The notes under the pieces were generated by a model. It was given only the letters and a program-made list of their open reading frames with translations, made no database searches and was not told where the DNA came from. Of a stretch of 42,726 nt of DNA, positions 7,430-16,850 are shown one piece after another. This DNA comes from a virus. The translations under genes were made by a program, and so were the position numbers. The first letter of the stretch is position 1. Each line of letters starts with the position of its first letter. The stretch lies in the IMG/VR virus record IMGVR_UViG_3300025044_000049, positions 1-42,726 of that record; one strand, written 5' to 3'.

Positions 7430-9970
7430 TTAGGTGGTAAAGGTTATTGCGGTGGCGAAGGTAAGTTCGCTGCGGTCGCTACTCCAGGTGTCGTAAGCGG
7501 CTGCGCATAGGTAGTAGGTTTCGGCTAGGTCTAGGCCGGTAATATCGCCGGCTGGGTCTGTGCCGCTGTAGCCCACGGTGCCTTCGGTATTTGGGTCAAA
7601 ACCTGAGTCAGTGGAGTAAACGAAGACGTAACCCGCGGCGTCTGTTGCGCTGCTGGCATCGCAACTTACAGATGCGGTCATCAGCGTTACCATCGCGGCT
7701 GTTCCTGTGACGGCAGCAGGCGCGGTGTTGGTCACGGTTATTGATGTTGGTGCGGCGTTGCCGGCGGCGTTGCGTTCTACAATTTCAATTTTGTAGCTGC
7801 GTTTTACTGCGCCATCTGTAACCGCATCATCACGCAGATAGCTGTATGCAGTGCTGGTGGTGATGACTTCTCGCAGTAGCGCATCAGTATCGGCCCTGCG
7901 AATGCGCACCAATCTGTCTTCTGCGCGGGCACCCGCCGCCCAGCTAACGGTAAAATAGATGCTTTCAAACGCGCCGACTAGTGCTAAGTTTTGAGCTTGG
8001 CTAGGGGCTACCTTTTCCGGTGACAACAACACGCTGTAGGCGGTTACATCTGCCAGATCTTGCAGGGCGCGACCGTACACATTAAAAGAGCGAAACTTTA
8101 ACCAGACGGTGTCGCCAATTTGATCTTCTGCATAGTTTTGTTTCCACACAGCATCATCCAAACGCACAAACGGTGTTTCGGCAGCATGGGCACTATTTGC
8201 CGTGCTTAGTCTGCCTCTGCGCAAGTACTCAAGGTCGTATTCACCCAAGCCCGTGATGGTTGAATCGCGGTAGCTCAGCAGCTCGCCACCTACCCAGCAT
8301 AGCGTTGAGCCAGCATCTGCCTCGGCAGTGGTCGCGGCGGTGAGTTCTGCAAAGGTGGTTAACTGAACTGACAGGGTATTGGCTTCGTCCGGATCCGCAC
8401 CGGCTAGCAATTCTTCTGTGAGCTCACCGTATCGCGCTGGTCCATATATCGCGCTCAACAAGCGATAACTATCACCGTCGGTACTGCCCCATACTTCGCA
8501 GCCACCCCAGGCATTAGTTTGGCCTGCAACTGCAACCCAAACTTGATGCTCACCCGTTAATAGCAGGCTTTCTGGCGGATTAAAAATAACGGGGGCAATA
8601 ACATCACCAGGGTCAGCATTTTGGTTGCTTTCGAAACCGCTAGCGCTTTGCACCGGGTAACGCTGTGCACTGCCCACACCGAGTAAGGCATCTTCAGCGA
8701 CAACGGTTAATTTGCCGTTGTCGTCTTCTTCAACAGATATGAGCCGTACTAGGTGATCATCCAAGCCCAAGCCCGGTTCTGTAATGCTGACTAAGTCCAT
8801 TGCTTCAAGCAGCACATGCTGCCAGCCCAATGCAAACTCATATTCGTTACGCACATAGAGTTTGCGCTGTACTAGCAGCTGGGAAATATGCGCTGCTATT
8901 TCAGCATCGCAAATTTCATAGGCTTTGATGGTGTCCATTGGCCGCAAGCCGAATTGCTCTATCGCGGCTTGGTCTGCCGCTTTGGCCACATCGGTATTGT
9001 ATTCGTGATTGCGGTCTAAAAATTCAAGTGAGACTTCGTTATAACTATCGGCACTGCTGCGGATTTTAACGGTAACCGGTGGCTCGCCTTCCGCCGGCAA
9101 ATAGTCGTCTAAACCAAGCGATGCAACCGGCGTATTGTCTGGCGTCCAAGTGGTGCTGTTGCCGGTGACTTCTTCATCACCATAGGGGATGATTTTTAAT
9201 TTACCGCCAGACCACACCATTTCGCTGTTGGTCAGTGTCATCCACCGAGACAGCACCTCACTTGCCGGGGTTTGCTCATCTAATACAGGGCTAAGCAATA
9301 AGCCTTCTGCCAGGCAGTAATCTTGGTAGTCACTTAAATCTGCGATCCACAAAGGGTCAAAGCCAACGCCGCTCATAGGGTCAATTAACAACGCGGGAAT
9401 AAATACGCCGGGGTTAGCATCTGGCAGGCCGCTTACTTGATATGGGCCATCCACCTCAAACGTATGGTTTGGCACACCGGCATTGTCGTTAAGCAAATAA
9501 TCACTGGCGTAGACATAGGCTGTATCTGAGTACGCCAGTGCCTCTAAAGGATGATTAGTCTCTAAATAACCCCACACCGGCTGATCGCGCTCACCTGATG
9601 CAAAGTTAAGACCTATCTGCGCCAAGGCGGTGATGGGAAAGCCAGGTATTAACTCAATGGTTTCAAACACTTCTTTATCGCGAAATACTCGGCGCACACC
9701 TTCCAGCTCGCCCACGCCCAAACCTAAAATAATAGAGGCATAATAGGTGTAGGTAGTATCTCTTTGAGTCACCCCGCCGCCACCTTTACCACCAGACTTC
9801 TTTTTGGTGGTGTGCGCTACCGCTTCAAAATCGGTGTAGTAAATAAGGTTTGGACTAATGCGACCGCGCCCAGCCAACCACACAATGGGGCTACCACTTG
9901 CACTACGCTGCACTTGCAGGGCATTTATGCGCGGAGCGCTTGTCGAGATTGTGCTGCTACTCCCCCCCAT
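7430..9970 (-). CDS. Tail tip/host-specificity protein (gpJ-like)
   Basis: An 846-residue central tail-tip protein. The N-terminus carries a Gly/Lys-rich loop (KKKSGGKGGGG, about residues 57-67) followed by TYTYYASIILGLGVGEL, typical of the phage tail-hub J family. The C-terminal third has fibronectin-III-like repeats (for example YKIEIVERNAAGNAAPTSITV, and the last about 90 residues). The protein closes the tail tip and contacts the receptor. Its start overlaps the NlpC/P60 gene's end by 14 bases. The order peptidase, J-like protein, fibres is the lambda tail-tip order. Confidence 0.88.
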   Translation of the reverse strand: MGGSSSTISTSAPRINALQVQRSASGSPIVWLAGRGRISPNLIYYTDFEAVAHTTKKKSGGKGGGGVTQRDTTYTYYASIILGLGVGELEGVRRVFRDKEVFETIELIPGFPITALAQIGLNFASGERDQPVWGYLETNHPLEALAYSDTAYVYASDYLLNDNAGVPNHTFEVDGPYQVSGLPDANPGVFIPALLIDPMSGVGFDPLWIADLSDYQDYCLAEGLLLSPVLDEQTPASEVLSRWMTLTNSEMVWSGGKLKIIPYGDEEVTGNSTTWTPDNTPVASLGLDDYLPAEGEPPVTVKIRSSADSYNEVSLEFLDRNHEYNTDVAKAADQAAIEQFGLRPMDTIKAYEICDAEIAAHISQLLVQRKLYVRNEYEFALGWQHVLLEAMDLVSITEPGLGLDDHLVRLISVEEDDNGKLTVVAEDALLGVGSAQRYPVQSASGFESNQNADPGDVIAPVIFNPPESLLLTGEHQVWVAVAGQTNAWGGCEVWGSTDGDSYRLLSAIYGPARYGELTEELLAGADPDEANTLSVQLTTFAELTAATTAEADAGSTLCWVGGELLSYRDSTITGLGEYDLEYLRRGRLSTANSAHAAETPFVRLDDAVWKQNYAEDQIGDTVWLKFRSFNVYGRALQDLADVTAYSVLLSPEKVAPSQAQNLALVGAFESIYFTVSWAAGARAEDRLVRIRRADTDALLREVITTSTAYSYLRDDAVTDGAVKRSYKIEIVERNAAGNAAPTSITVTNTAPAAVTGTAAMVTLMTASVSCDASSATDAAGYVFVYSTDSGFDPNTEGTVGYSGTDPAGDITGLDLAETYYLCAAAYDTWSSDRSELTFATAITFTT

Positions 9971-10412
9971 TTTCTACCCCATAGCTATTAAATGTGTAAA
10001 ACAAAACCGGCCTACTGCTTAGCCTTTCTTCGTGCATATCTGCCCACTCAACGCCAATGCCGCGATAAGAATGAATGACTCGTCGGTCATCCATCACCAC
10101 CGCGCCGTGGCTGTAAGTCCGGCCAAATTTCCATATCGCCACATCACCAGGTTGTGGCTGTTCCACTGGGTGGCCGTAGGTATCCATCCAACCCAAATAC
10201 AATTCTTGGCCACGGTGTAAATGCCAGTCTTGGGGGTAGTCACCGGGGTCAATTGCGGGCAGCAAACCGCACTGGTTATAGACTTTGATTAACAACCAGG
10301 CGCAGTCAACGCCTAGACCACGAACGCGCTGGCGGTGCATATATGGTGTGCGTAACCATGTTTGTACTTCTGCGAGTACCGCGGCGCGCTGTTGTTGCTC
10401 TAAAGGGCTCAT
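9957..10412 (-). CDS. NlpC/P60-type tail peptidase (gpK-like)
   Basis: A 151-residue papain-like cell-wall hydrolase of the tail tip. Visible catalytic residues are Cys 37 in GVDCAWLL, His 102 in YSHGAVV and a third polar residue near His 114 (VIHSY). Lambda gpK pairs a JAMM domain with NlpC; here only the NlpC part is present, as in many gene-transfer-agent-like tails. It probably helps the tail cross peptidoglycan during DNA entry. ATGA overlap with the upstream gene indicates translational coupling. Confidence 0.88.
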   Translation of the reverse strand: MSPLEQQQRAAVLAEVQTWLRTPYMHRQRVRGLGVDCAWLLIKVYNQCGLLPAIDPGDYPQDWHLHRGQELYLGWMDTYGHPVEQPQPGDVAIWKFGRTYSHGAVVMDDRRVIHSYRGIGVEWADMHEERLSSRPVLFYTFNSYGVENGGE

Positions 10413-11272
10413 AGTGCAGCCTCTGCAACGGGTATAAATGGGAAGCCACGAAAGCGAGCGCGGTTATTAAATTTGTTGGTACAGGCGCCCAAGGTTCGCG
10501 GGCAGCCGGGATAAATTAAAAATTCATCGCCTTCCGATGGCGCCGTAGGCAACGCAAGAATCAAGCTCACTTCGCCACTGTCTACTTGGCGCCGCACCGT
10601 GCGCGCAACACCTTCGTTAGCGCCGCTGGTAAACCGAATAACGCCTTGGTCAAAATAGCCTGTGTCGTCGCTAACATCTGTGAGAATGACTAAACCGGTA
10701 TTAGCGCCTGCTTGCACCGTTCCCGCTGTTTCAAACAAGCTGCGATCAACACCGCAATCATCGCTATAGACCGTGCGCAAACAGGCTGGCCGATACACTC
10801 CGCGAGGCACTTTGGTGTCTAATAATTCCAACGGAGACTTAACAGTAAGCACTGCGCTTTGGCGGTCAGCTGGGTCTACATCTGCAACGCGGCCAATAAA
10901 GCGCGGCACAGTACCCACAACGGGCTGGCCCCAATCGGCCATAAATGCTCTTTCTAGTTCAACTGTTGCACCGTCGAAACCCCGACCAATAATGAATGGC
11001 AACAACGGCTCACCCAGCAATGTATCTTGCAGGCCAGCACGCAAGGTAATACTTAGTGTGTCTACTTCTATACCGCGCACTGAGCGAATTCCTGTGCGGG
11101 TAATTAAAGGCCCAGATGCCGAATAATTATTGCCCTCATAAAAAATGGTGGTGTCTACATCTGTGTAGCGCAACACCTGACCGCCACCCAAACTGAAGGT
11201 GTATAAATCGGCCATTACAAAGCTACGAGCTGACGCCAGAAAGGCTTTAAGCTCTGGGCTTGCATCAATCAT
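10409..11272 (-). CDS. DUF2163/BR0599-type tail protein (gpL-like)
   Basis: A 287-residue tail-tip hub protein. The N-terminus (ADLYTFSLGGGQVLRYTDVD) and the C-terminus (GCPRTLGACTNKFNNRARFRGFPFIP) are characteristic of the DUF2163 family found with DUF2460 and NlpC genes in lambda-like tails and gene transfer agents. Four cysteines (in PACLRTVYSDDCGV and GCPRTLGAC) match the arrangement through which lambda gpL is known to hold an iron-sulfur cluster; metal binding here is inferred. Confidence 0.87.
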   Translation of the reverse strand: MIDASPELKAFLASARSFVMADLYTFSLGGGQVLRYTDVDTTIFYEGNNYSASGPLITRTGIRSVRGIEVDTLSITLRAGLQDTLLGEPLLPFIIGRGFDGATVELERAFMADWGQPVVGTVPRFIGRVADVDPADRQSAVLTVKSPLELLDTKVPRGVYRPACLRTVYSDDCGVDRSLFETAGTVQAGANTGLVILTDVSDDTGYFDQGVIRFTSGANEGVARTVRRQVDSGEVSLILALPTAPSEGDEFLIYPGCPRTLGACTNKFNNRARFRGFPFIPVAEAAL

Positions 11273-11283
11273 TAATTAGCTCG

Positions 11284-11931
11284 CTAGGGTTTAATGCTGG
11301 TGAACGACAGGGATTTAATTTCCCATATTTTTGAGAACGGCTGACCTAAGCCAAGGCTGTCATTGTCGAATCTGCACAGAAAATAAAACGCACCAGACCA
11401 GTTCAGCACTGCATCTAATGCAGGCGCGGTGCTAAATGTTATTTGCCCCAATTCACCAATGGTGTAATCGAAATTAGGCACACCATCGACAAGAACAGCA
11501 TCGACACCCGCAACCGCATAAACCGGCTCAGTCCAACCCATAAAACCACGGCACAACTGGAAGGTGACCGTTGAGCCATCGCCAATACCAAAGTCTTGTT
11601 CGGTCACTAAATGGTCATAGCGGTCAAAGTAACGAAACTCACCAAACGCACCACGACGGCGGTTATAAAAAGATAACATTTCTGACCATTCATCAAGACC
11701 CGGACGCTTACGAACAGCGTTATAGCCAAGCTGAAAATGCCACAACGGCGCAGACCTATAAGAGGTTGTTCTGGTGCGACCGCTGGCCGCCATTTGCGTA
11801 CCAGTGGCCCATTCTGGCTCTTTCTTTTTTAGTAGAGTTTGACCAGGCATATAGGGCAGCACGTCATCTTCTACAGCCCCAACATCCGGCAAGCTCGCGA
11901 TCCAACGTGCCGGCCAAAAAGGACCTATCAT
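11284..11931 (-). CDS. DUF2460 tail protein (distal tail/hub component)
   Basis: A 215-residue protein with the family's conserved central segment (WHFQLGYNAVRKRPGLDEWSE, then FYNRRRGAFGEFRYFDRYD). DUF2460 members sit between the tape measure and the DUF2163/NlpC genes and build the tail hub. The gene overlaps the tape measure stop by four bases (ATGA). Its length is normal for the family. Confidence 0.85.
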   Translation of the reverse strand: MIGPFWPARWIASLPDVGAVEDDVLPYMPGQTLLKKKEPEWATGTQMAASGRTRTTSYRSAPLWHFQLGYNAVRKRPGLDEWSEMLSFYNRRRGAFGEFRYFDRYDHLVTEQDFGIGDGSTVTFQLCRGFMGWTEPVYAVAGVDAVLVDGVPNFDYTIGELGQITFSTAPALDAVLNWSGAFYFLCRFDNDSLGLGQPFSKIWEIKSLSFTSIKP

Positions 11932-14690
11932 GCTATTGATACCCCATTATTGCGGCGCAAGCGTTGCAACTCTTTGGCGATAACCCCGACGTTCCTGCGG
12001 ATTTCAGAGGGTGATAAACGGCCACTGTTGTCGTGGTAATTGATGGTGTCGCCACCGCCACCCAAGCCGCCTTCACCACTCGCTGCATTACGAATCACAT
12101 TAGCGTACTGTTTAGGTAATACCATTTCTTGTTCATGCAACTGAGTTAGCGGGTTAGTTCCTGCGGGTATGTCGTAACCACCTTCTGCAGACGCCACGTT
12201 TTTCACTAAACCAAACACAAAGGCGCCAGCAGCAGCGGCCGCAATTACACCCAGCGCGGGGCCAATAATGGGTATGGCAGCCATAGCAGCGAAGGCCGCA
12301 GCCATCGCTTGATACCCACTTACCAAAATATTTTTAACCGCAACACCAGCCCACAGCAATACCGACTTAACCGCGCCAACCTCTTCAGCAGCGCCACGGG
12401 CTGCTACGCCAGTCACTGTTGCCGTGGTTTTTGCTGTCTCACCAAACAACCACGCCATAAGCGGCTTAGTTACCATGTTATCGATAAAGGCCACGCCAAT
12501 GCTGCTGAATATCCCTTTCAGTAAACCTTGGGTGCTCATGGTGCCGGTAAGAATTCCGTTAAGGCCATTCGTCCATGTTTGCTGCAAGCTACCCATCATT
12601 CCCGCCCAGTTACTGCGAGACTCCATAGATTGCCGCTGACTAATAAGCTGGATGTTATTGCTATGCTGGCGCTGTAGTTCAAGCATTTGCTGCTGAACTT
12701 GCTGCATTGCAACGGGGTTGCGATCGGGATCCTGCTCTAAGAGTAATCGGCGCTGCTCTAAAGCATTACGCTCGATCTCATATTTGCGGTTTTCAAACTC
12801 CTGCTGCGCTGCCAACAATTGCTGCTGAGTCATCACGCCATCTTGCACAGCCAACTGAGCCATTTGCTCAGCGTGGGCAATGTCTGCCAGACGCGCTTTT
12901 TGATTTGCAGCTAATTCCTGCTGCCGCATGTTCTGAATTTGCTGTTGTTTTTCGCGTTCAATGGCCACCACTTCAGTTGCGGCACGCTGATATTCACGAC
13001 TGTCTGTACCATAGAGCTGAGCGCTACGCTGCAAGGTTTGCTGCGCAATTTGCAGCCTTGCGTCCATATTATTACGGTATTGTTGGGCTTGGGCTTGCAA
13101 GTCAGCAAAGGCAACACCTTCACTTTGGCGGCGCTCTGCCGTGAGTGCAGCCAGATACTTGCGCTGTACGCCGATGCGTTCACCAGACTTGATATCTTCA
13201 CGCTGCAGAACAGACTGCCAATATTCAGCCTCTTTGCTCAGCGAGAATTGATGATAAGTACCCTGCTCTGACTGCTGTTGTTGATGGGCAAGTTTTTGCG
13301 CATCTAACACCGACTGCCATTCATTTACACGTGATGTGCTACCTGCCCCGCCGGTTGCGTCATCTTCACTAGTGGGTTTATCTTTGATTGCAGCTTTAAG
13401 CGCATTCTGATGCTCTATTGTTTTAACCAACTGCGCTTGCAATTGTTCTAAAGCAACCATTTCACGACCATAAGCCGTCAACTGCGTTGTCCTGCCCCTC
13501 TTCTCAGACCTTGTCGTGTCACCGCCTGCCGCTGCCGCGTCTACTGATTTTTGCTGTTCAACAATACGCAGGGTCAGCTCCGCAATACCTTTACTTACTT
13601 GCTCTGCATCTAACGATGTCAGCCTAGCCGCTTGCAACTCAGACTTTAAATCGTCCAAAGTACGTTCAAAAGTTTGTTTATTCGCGCCTCGGCGTTTATT
13701 CGACAAATTACTGAGGCTAACTTCTAACCGAGCAATATCACCCTCTATTTCGGGTATGCTGCGCTGCAAACCACCCATTGAGCGAAACATGTCGTTAAAA
13801 AAGCGGGAAGTATCTGCAAGCGTTTTATTCAATGTAACAAAAGCAGGCTCCAACAACGTGCCTACAGTAATTTTTAAATCCAAACTGCTTTTTTCTAAAT
13901 CTGCCTGACTACCAGACAACCCCTCTGCGGCTTTTGCGGCATTGCCTACCTGCGCGCTGGTTTCGCGCATAATTCCCGCGTGCTCTGCTTGTATCTTCTC
14001 AGTTTGAGAAAGTTGATCACGAGTTTTACCAATCTTAGATGCGTACTCCTCCCACATCTTTGACACATTTTTAGTTACACCAGCATTATCAACCAATATC
14101 GAATTTTCATTCTTCAAACCTTCAGTAGCGGTTAGTACCGCATCTGACAGCCCAAGGTTTGCTTGCCGATTAAATGCAGCAGCATCCTTCAATCTATTAA
14201 TCGTTTCTACTGCTTGATCAATGTTATAGCCACGACTTAATAGATTTTGTAGTGACTTACTCGCATCCGTTACTGTCATTAGCCCGTCGGCTGTAAGTTT
14301 TTGCGCTTCAGCCATAGCACGACCAATACCAATGCCTGAACTGTTTGCAATAGATTCCAAACCGCGAAACGAAGACTGCGACTCTAATAGCGCTGTTTTA
14401 CTTTCAGCAGCAAAGTTCTTAATTGCTACAACTGAGAATGCTGCCGCCATAGCAACACCCAAACCCTTAAAATCACTTCTAAGTTTGGCACCCATAACAC
14501 CAAACGCATCATTGGCTGCCTGACCCATTCGGCCAACAACTTTTTGGGTACCATTCATGTCCGTATTAATGCCACGCAACTCACGATTAAACGTAGTGCG
14601 CGCGTCCTTCATTTTGCGCTCAATACTGTCTATGGCTTTATCAAAGCCTGCATTATTCGCAGAGACTTGATACTGAATGCGTTTTTCCAT
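11928..14690 (-). CDS. Tail tape measure protein
   Basis: A 920-residue protein that sets tail length and is ejected with DNA. The first 120 residues are helical with FKGLGVAMAAAFSVVAIK. A long Gln/Glu-rich coiled-coil stretch follows (about 470-690, with many QQQ runs). A hydrophobic region near 780-830 (IPIIGPALGVIAAAAAGAFVFGLV) is typical of tape measures that insert in the membrane. The C-terminus carries a Gly-rich hinge. It follows the G/T chaperone pair, which coats the tape measure before tail assembly. The length predicts a tail of roughly 130-140 nm if the usual ~1.5 Å per residue holds. Confidence 0.93.
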   Translation of the reverse strand: MEKRIQYQVSANNAGFDKAIDSIERKMKDARTTFNRELRGINTDMNGTQKVVGRMGQAANDAFGVMGAKLRSDFKGLGVAMAAAFSVVAIKNFAAESKTALLESQSSFRGLESIANSSGIGIGRAMAEAQKLTADGLMTVTDASKSLQNLLSRGYNIDQAVETINRLKDAAAFNRQANLGLSDAVLTATEGLKNENSILVDNAGVTKNVSKMWEEYASKIGKTRDQLSQTEKIQAEHAGIMRETSAQVGNAAKAAEGLSGSQADLEKSSLDLKITVGTLLEPAFVTLNKTLADTSRFFNDMFRSMGGLQRSIPEIEGDIARLEVSLSNLSNKRRGANKQTFERTLDDLKSELQAARLTSLDAEQVSKGIAELTLRIVEQQKSVDAAAAGGDTTRSEKRGRTTQLTAYGREMVALEQLQAQLVKTIEHQNALKAAIKDKPTSEDDATGGAGSTSRVNEWQSVLDAQKLAHQQQQSEQGTYHQFSLSKEAEYWQSVLQREDIKSGERIGVQRKYLAALTAERRQSEGVAFADLQAQAQQYRNNMDARLQIAQQTLQRSAQLYGTDSREYQRAATEVVAIEREKQQQIQNMRQQELAANQKARLADIAHAEQMAQLAVQDGVMTQQQLLAAQQEFENRKYEIERNALEQRRLLLEQDPDRNPVAMQQVQQQMLELQRQHSNNIQLISQRQSMESRSNWAGMMGSLQQTWTNGLNGILTGTMSTQGLLKGIFSSIGVAFIDNMVTKPLMAWLFGETAKTTATVTGVAARGAAEEVGAVKSVLLWAGVAVKNILVSGYQAMAAAFAAMAAIPIIGPALGVIAAAAAGAFVFGLVKNVASAEGGYDIPAGTNPLTQLHEQEMVLPKQYANVIRNAASGEGGLGGGGDTINYHDNSGRLSPSEIRRNVGVIAKELQRLRRNNGVSIA

Positions 14691-14722
14691 AAATCACCAC
14701 ACCACATAGGTGTAAATAGGAG

Positions 14723-15010
14723 TTAATCGACAGGAATAAAATTATCTAATGCCTTGCGCAAATGCGGCGGCAGGTCGTCGCCAAAATCGGCGGCAAGTTC
14801 TGCAATAGTCGCATTTAATTCGGGTGCGCCTTTGGTTTGGGTTTCTGGCTTATAGCCCATATAGCCGGCCACCAAAATATGAACCGGTGGATGTTTGGTC
14901 CAGTATTCCGTCATGCTGGCCACCATAGGGAAGTCCCATTCACGCCTCAACGTTAAGGGGCTATGCCCTGTGCTGGCCACCAGGTGTGCGTAAAGTTGGC
15001 CCCAGTCTAT
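14723..15010 (-). CDS. Tail assembly chaperone, T domain made by -1 frameshift
   Basis: This frame has no ribosome site of its own. Its conserved start (IDWGQLYAHLVASTGHSPLTL, split across the G stop) runs in from 15010, in the -1 frame relative to the gene at 15007-15333. Translation is predicted to slip at CCC-CA just before the G-frame TAG: Pro-tRNA on CCA re-pairs with CCC, then reads ATA-GAC-TGG. This gives a G-T fusion of about 203 residues, analogous to lambda gpGT. The WGQLY...W..M..Y pattern is typical of T-domain chaperones, which recruit tail tube protein to the tape measure. Confidence 0.7.
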   Translation of the reverse strand: MDWGQLYAHLVASTGHSPLTLRREWDFPMVASMTEYWTKHPPVHILVAGYMGYKPETQTKGAPELNATIAELAADFGDDLPPHLRKALDNFIPVD

Positions 15011-15333
15011 GGGGCCTGAACTTCCCCCGCTTCACCCGCCGCAACCGGCTCCATACCAGATGCGTTCATGATGGCCTGAACCACGTCTCGCATGTTGCTC
15101 AGGTCGATTAGGCTACCCACTTCTGCACGTTCCATGTCTGGGTAGTTACGACGAAGCGCAGCGTGGGTAGCATCGATGACCGTGCCAATGGCGGCCATAT
15201 CAATAACGCCATTCATTACATGGTTGATTGGCTCTAGGAGCTGCTCTAAATCACCCAGCGACAGCGGCGGAATAACCAGCACTTTGCCACCAGCGAAGGT
15301 GAAGCTAATGCCTGGTACGCTCACTACGCTCAT
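15007..15333 (-). CDS. Tail assembly chaperone (gpG-like)
   Basis: A 108-residue protein between the tail tube and tape measure genes, the fixed place of G-type chaperones in siphophages. Residues 1-45 (VLVIPPLSLGDLEQLLEPIN) resemble the helical head of the family; the C-terminus is Ala/Gly/Glu-rich. It overlaps the tube gene stop by four bases and ends exactly at the predicted slip site for the T extension. It is thought to coat the tape measure in the cytosol during tail assembly and is absent from virions. Confidence 0.72.
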   Translation of the reverse strand: MSVVSVPGISFTFAGGKVLVIPPLSLGDLEQLLEPINHVMNGVIDMAAIGTVIDATHAALRRNYPDMERAEVGSLIDLSNMRDVVQAIMNASGMEPVAAGEAGEVQAP

Positions 15334-16085
15334 TCGTTCGCGCTCCAGTAGGCGACCTCGCCAAATTCATCGGCATAGCCGGTAAATTCAAAGTCGGGAA
15401 TGGTGTAGTCGTCTTGCTTGGTGGCAATACCCAGCTTGTTACTGACAAAGTTGGGCACTTTAACGTACATAGATTTGCCTTTGTACTTGAGGTAAAGCTC
15501 GCCTTGGAATACCGGCATATCACCCATTGGCAGGTTCTTAATAGACAGGCTAGTGCCGGTTGCCAATGTGTAGCGGTAGTCGATAAACACCGGCACATCT
15601 TCGTCTGCTGCTGCAAATGTGTAGGTTGCTGTGCCAAGGTCAAAGGTGTATTCACCCGTAGCTGGTGTGCTGGCCACGCGAGTAAGTGCAACACCGCCTG
15701 TGGTGCGCACACCCAAGTCACCGGTTAAGGTGCCGCTGTTCGGTGGGGTAACTACAATAGTGGGCGTTTCAGGTACTGGTGTTGCAGTGGTTTCGTGGTG
15801 AACCAATACTTGGCCGGCAGTAACCGTTTGCCCAAAGATCAATTTATTCCACTGCTCAACGCTGATCTGAGCGGACTTAGCCTTACCACTCAACTTGCCC
15901 ATACCGCGAGCGGCGTCAACAGCAAATTGATCACCACCAAAAAGTTCTTTGGTGTCGAAAGTGATATCAATACCACATTCTTGCATTACACCAAGCAGAA
16001 TGGGGGTTGGGTTTGCGATGGCATTACCCATTGCGTCCATTAATGGCGTTGCGTAAAACAAGCCGCTACCAAATGCGATTTGCAT
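15330..16085 (-). CDS. Major tail tube protein
   Basis: A 251-residue tail tube protein. The N-terminal part (MQIAFGSGLFYATP... ILLGVMQECGIDITFDTKELFGG) and the C-terminal part (VPNFVSNKLGIATKQDDYTIPDFEFTGYAD) match tube proteins of DUF2460-type siphophages. Thr/Val-rich residues at about 105-150 could be a surface insertion. Start 16085 (GAGG eight bases upstream) is chosen over the longer frame to 16148, which runs into the neighbour. It is probably a major virion protein. Confidence 0.8.
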   Translation of the reverse strand: MQIAFGSGLFYATPLMDAMGNAIANPTPILLGVMQECGIDITFDTKELFGGDQFAVDAARGMGKLSGKAKSAQISVEQWNKLIFGQTVTAGQVLVHHETTATPVPETPTIVVTPPNSGTLTGDLGVRTTGGVALTRVASTPATGEYTFDLGTATYTFAAADEDVPVFIDYRYTLATGTSLSIKNLPMGDMPVFQGELYLKYKGKSMYVKVPNFVSNKLGIATKQDDYTIPDFEFTGYADEFGEVAYWSANE

Positions 16086-16095
16086 AGTGTTTACC

Positions 16096-16548
16096 TCAGT
16101 AATAAGTGGGGCCAATGGCCAAGTCAGATGAATTACACAGGTAGGCAAAGCGGTACCGCATCATGCAGTTGCCTGCAGTGTTGTCGCCCTCTTCTTCTAC
16201 CCAGTCGGTATAAAACCGTTGCACTCGGTCGGCCATCGGAAATACATCTTGGGCCATGAGTGCGCGGTGAATGACAACCTTGACCTGATCGGCCAGCTTG
16301 TCCCACGGGGTGCTTCCGTCCGGTGATTCGCGAGTTAAGATCTCTACCGACATTTCAAATTGGCAGCGATCTACATCAAAACTTTCACGTTCTGCTGTTT
16401 CTAAATCTGGGCTAAGTACAATGGCAGGTGTTCCGCCACGGGTAATGGCTTCTGTTCGACTGCGATACACACGATCTTCAGCCAATGACCCACAGTTAAG
16501 CAGCAGCGTTAATGCCTGCTGCATAATCAGTTCTTGCATTGATTCCAT
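16096..16548 (-). CDS. Probable tail terminator (gpU-like)
   Basis: A 150-residue protein immediately before the tube gene, where lambda has gpU. The sequence is a mixed alpha/beta protein (MQQALTLLLN ... FEMSVEILTRESPDGSTPWDKLADQV ... RFAYLCNSSDLA) with the spacing seen in tail terminator and minor tail proteins that cap the growing tail. No specific motif is decisive; position carries much of the weight. Confidence 0.6.
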   Translation of the reverse strand: MESMQELIMQQALTLLLNCGSLAEDRVYRSRTEAITRGGTPAIVLSPDLETAERESFDVDRCQFEMSVEILTRESPDGSTPWDKLADQVKVVIHRALMAQDVFPMADRVQRFYTDWVEEEGDNTAGNCMMRYRFAYLCNSSDLAIGPTYY

Positions 16549-16562
16549 GACTTAGCTCTGAT

Positions 16563-16850
16563 TTACAACTTAGCTAATGACGCAACGCTAAATGCGCCAT
16601 CGTCAATTTTGCGAAGGTCTCTCACGCGATAAGATTCGCTGGCTACCATCACTATTTTTTGTTGCACAATACCTAAGGCAGCAGCTTGGGCAGTCATGAC
16701 TAGAATCTCGTAGTTGCTCGATTGGCTATTCAAACCACCCAAGCCGTTGATTTCATCCGGCATGTCGCGAATGGCCAGAAACGGTTGCCCGTCTACCTCG
16801 CCACCTACGTCAAAGTCTTCGAGAAATCCTGCAAGATCCTCATCAATCAT
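16563..16850 (-). CDS. Probable head-tail joining protein (gpFII-like)
   Basis: A 95-residue protein with an acidic N-terminal helix (MIDEDLAGFLEDFD) followed by strands ending YRVRDLRKIDDGAFSVASLAKL. It has the small beta-barrel style of lambda gpFII, which sits between the head completion ring and the tail terminator. Overlap of eight bases with the upstream gene suggests coupling. The family call is by position and general pattern. Confidence 0.55.
   Translation of the reverse strand: MIDEDLAGFLEDFDVGGEVDGQPFLAIRDMPDEINGLGGLNSQSSNYEILVMTAQAAALGIVQQKIVMVASESYRVRDLRKIDDGAFSVASLAKL

Noticed and set aside
12707-13144. Plus-strand frame of 145 codons inside the tape measure gene
   Set aside because: No ribosome site; composition (Arg, His, Ala, Pro rich) is typical of the reverse strand of a Gln-rich coiled coil.
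15305-15721. Minus-strand 138-codon frame overlapping the tail tube
   Set aside because: It lies inside the tail tube gene in another frame, with no ribosome site and an unstructured Thr/Ser/Leu-rich product.
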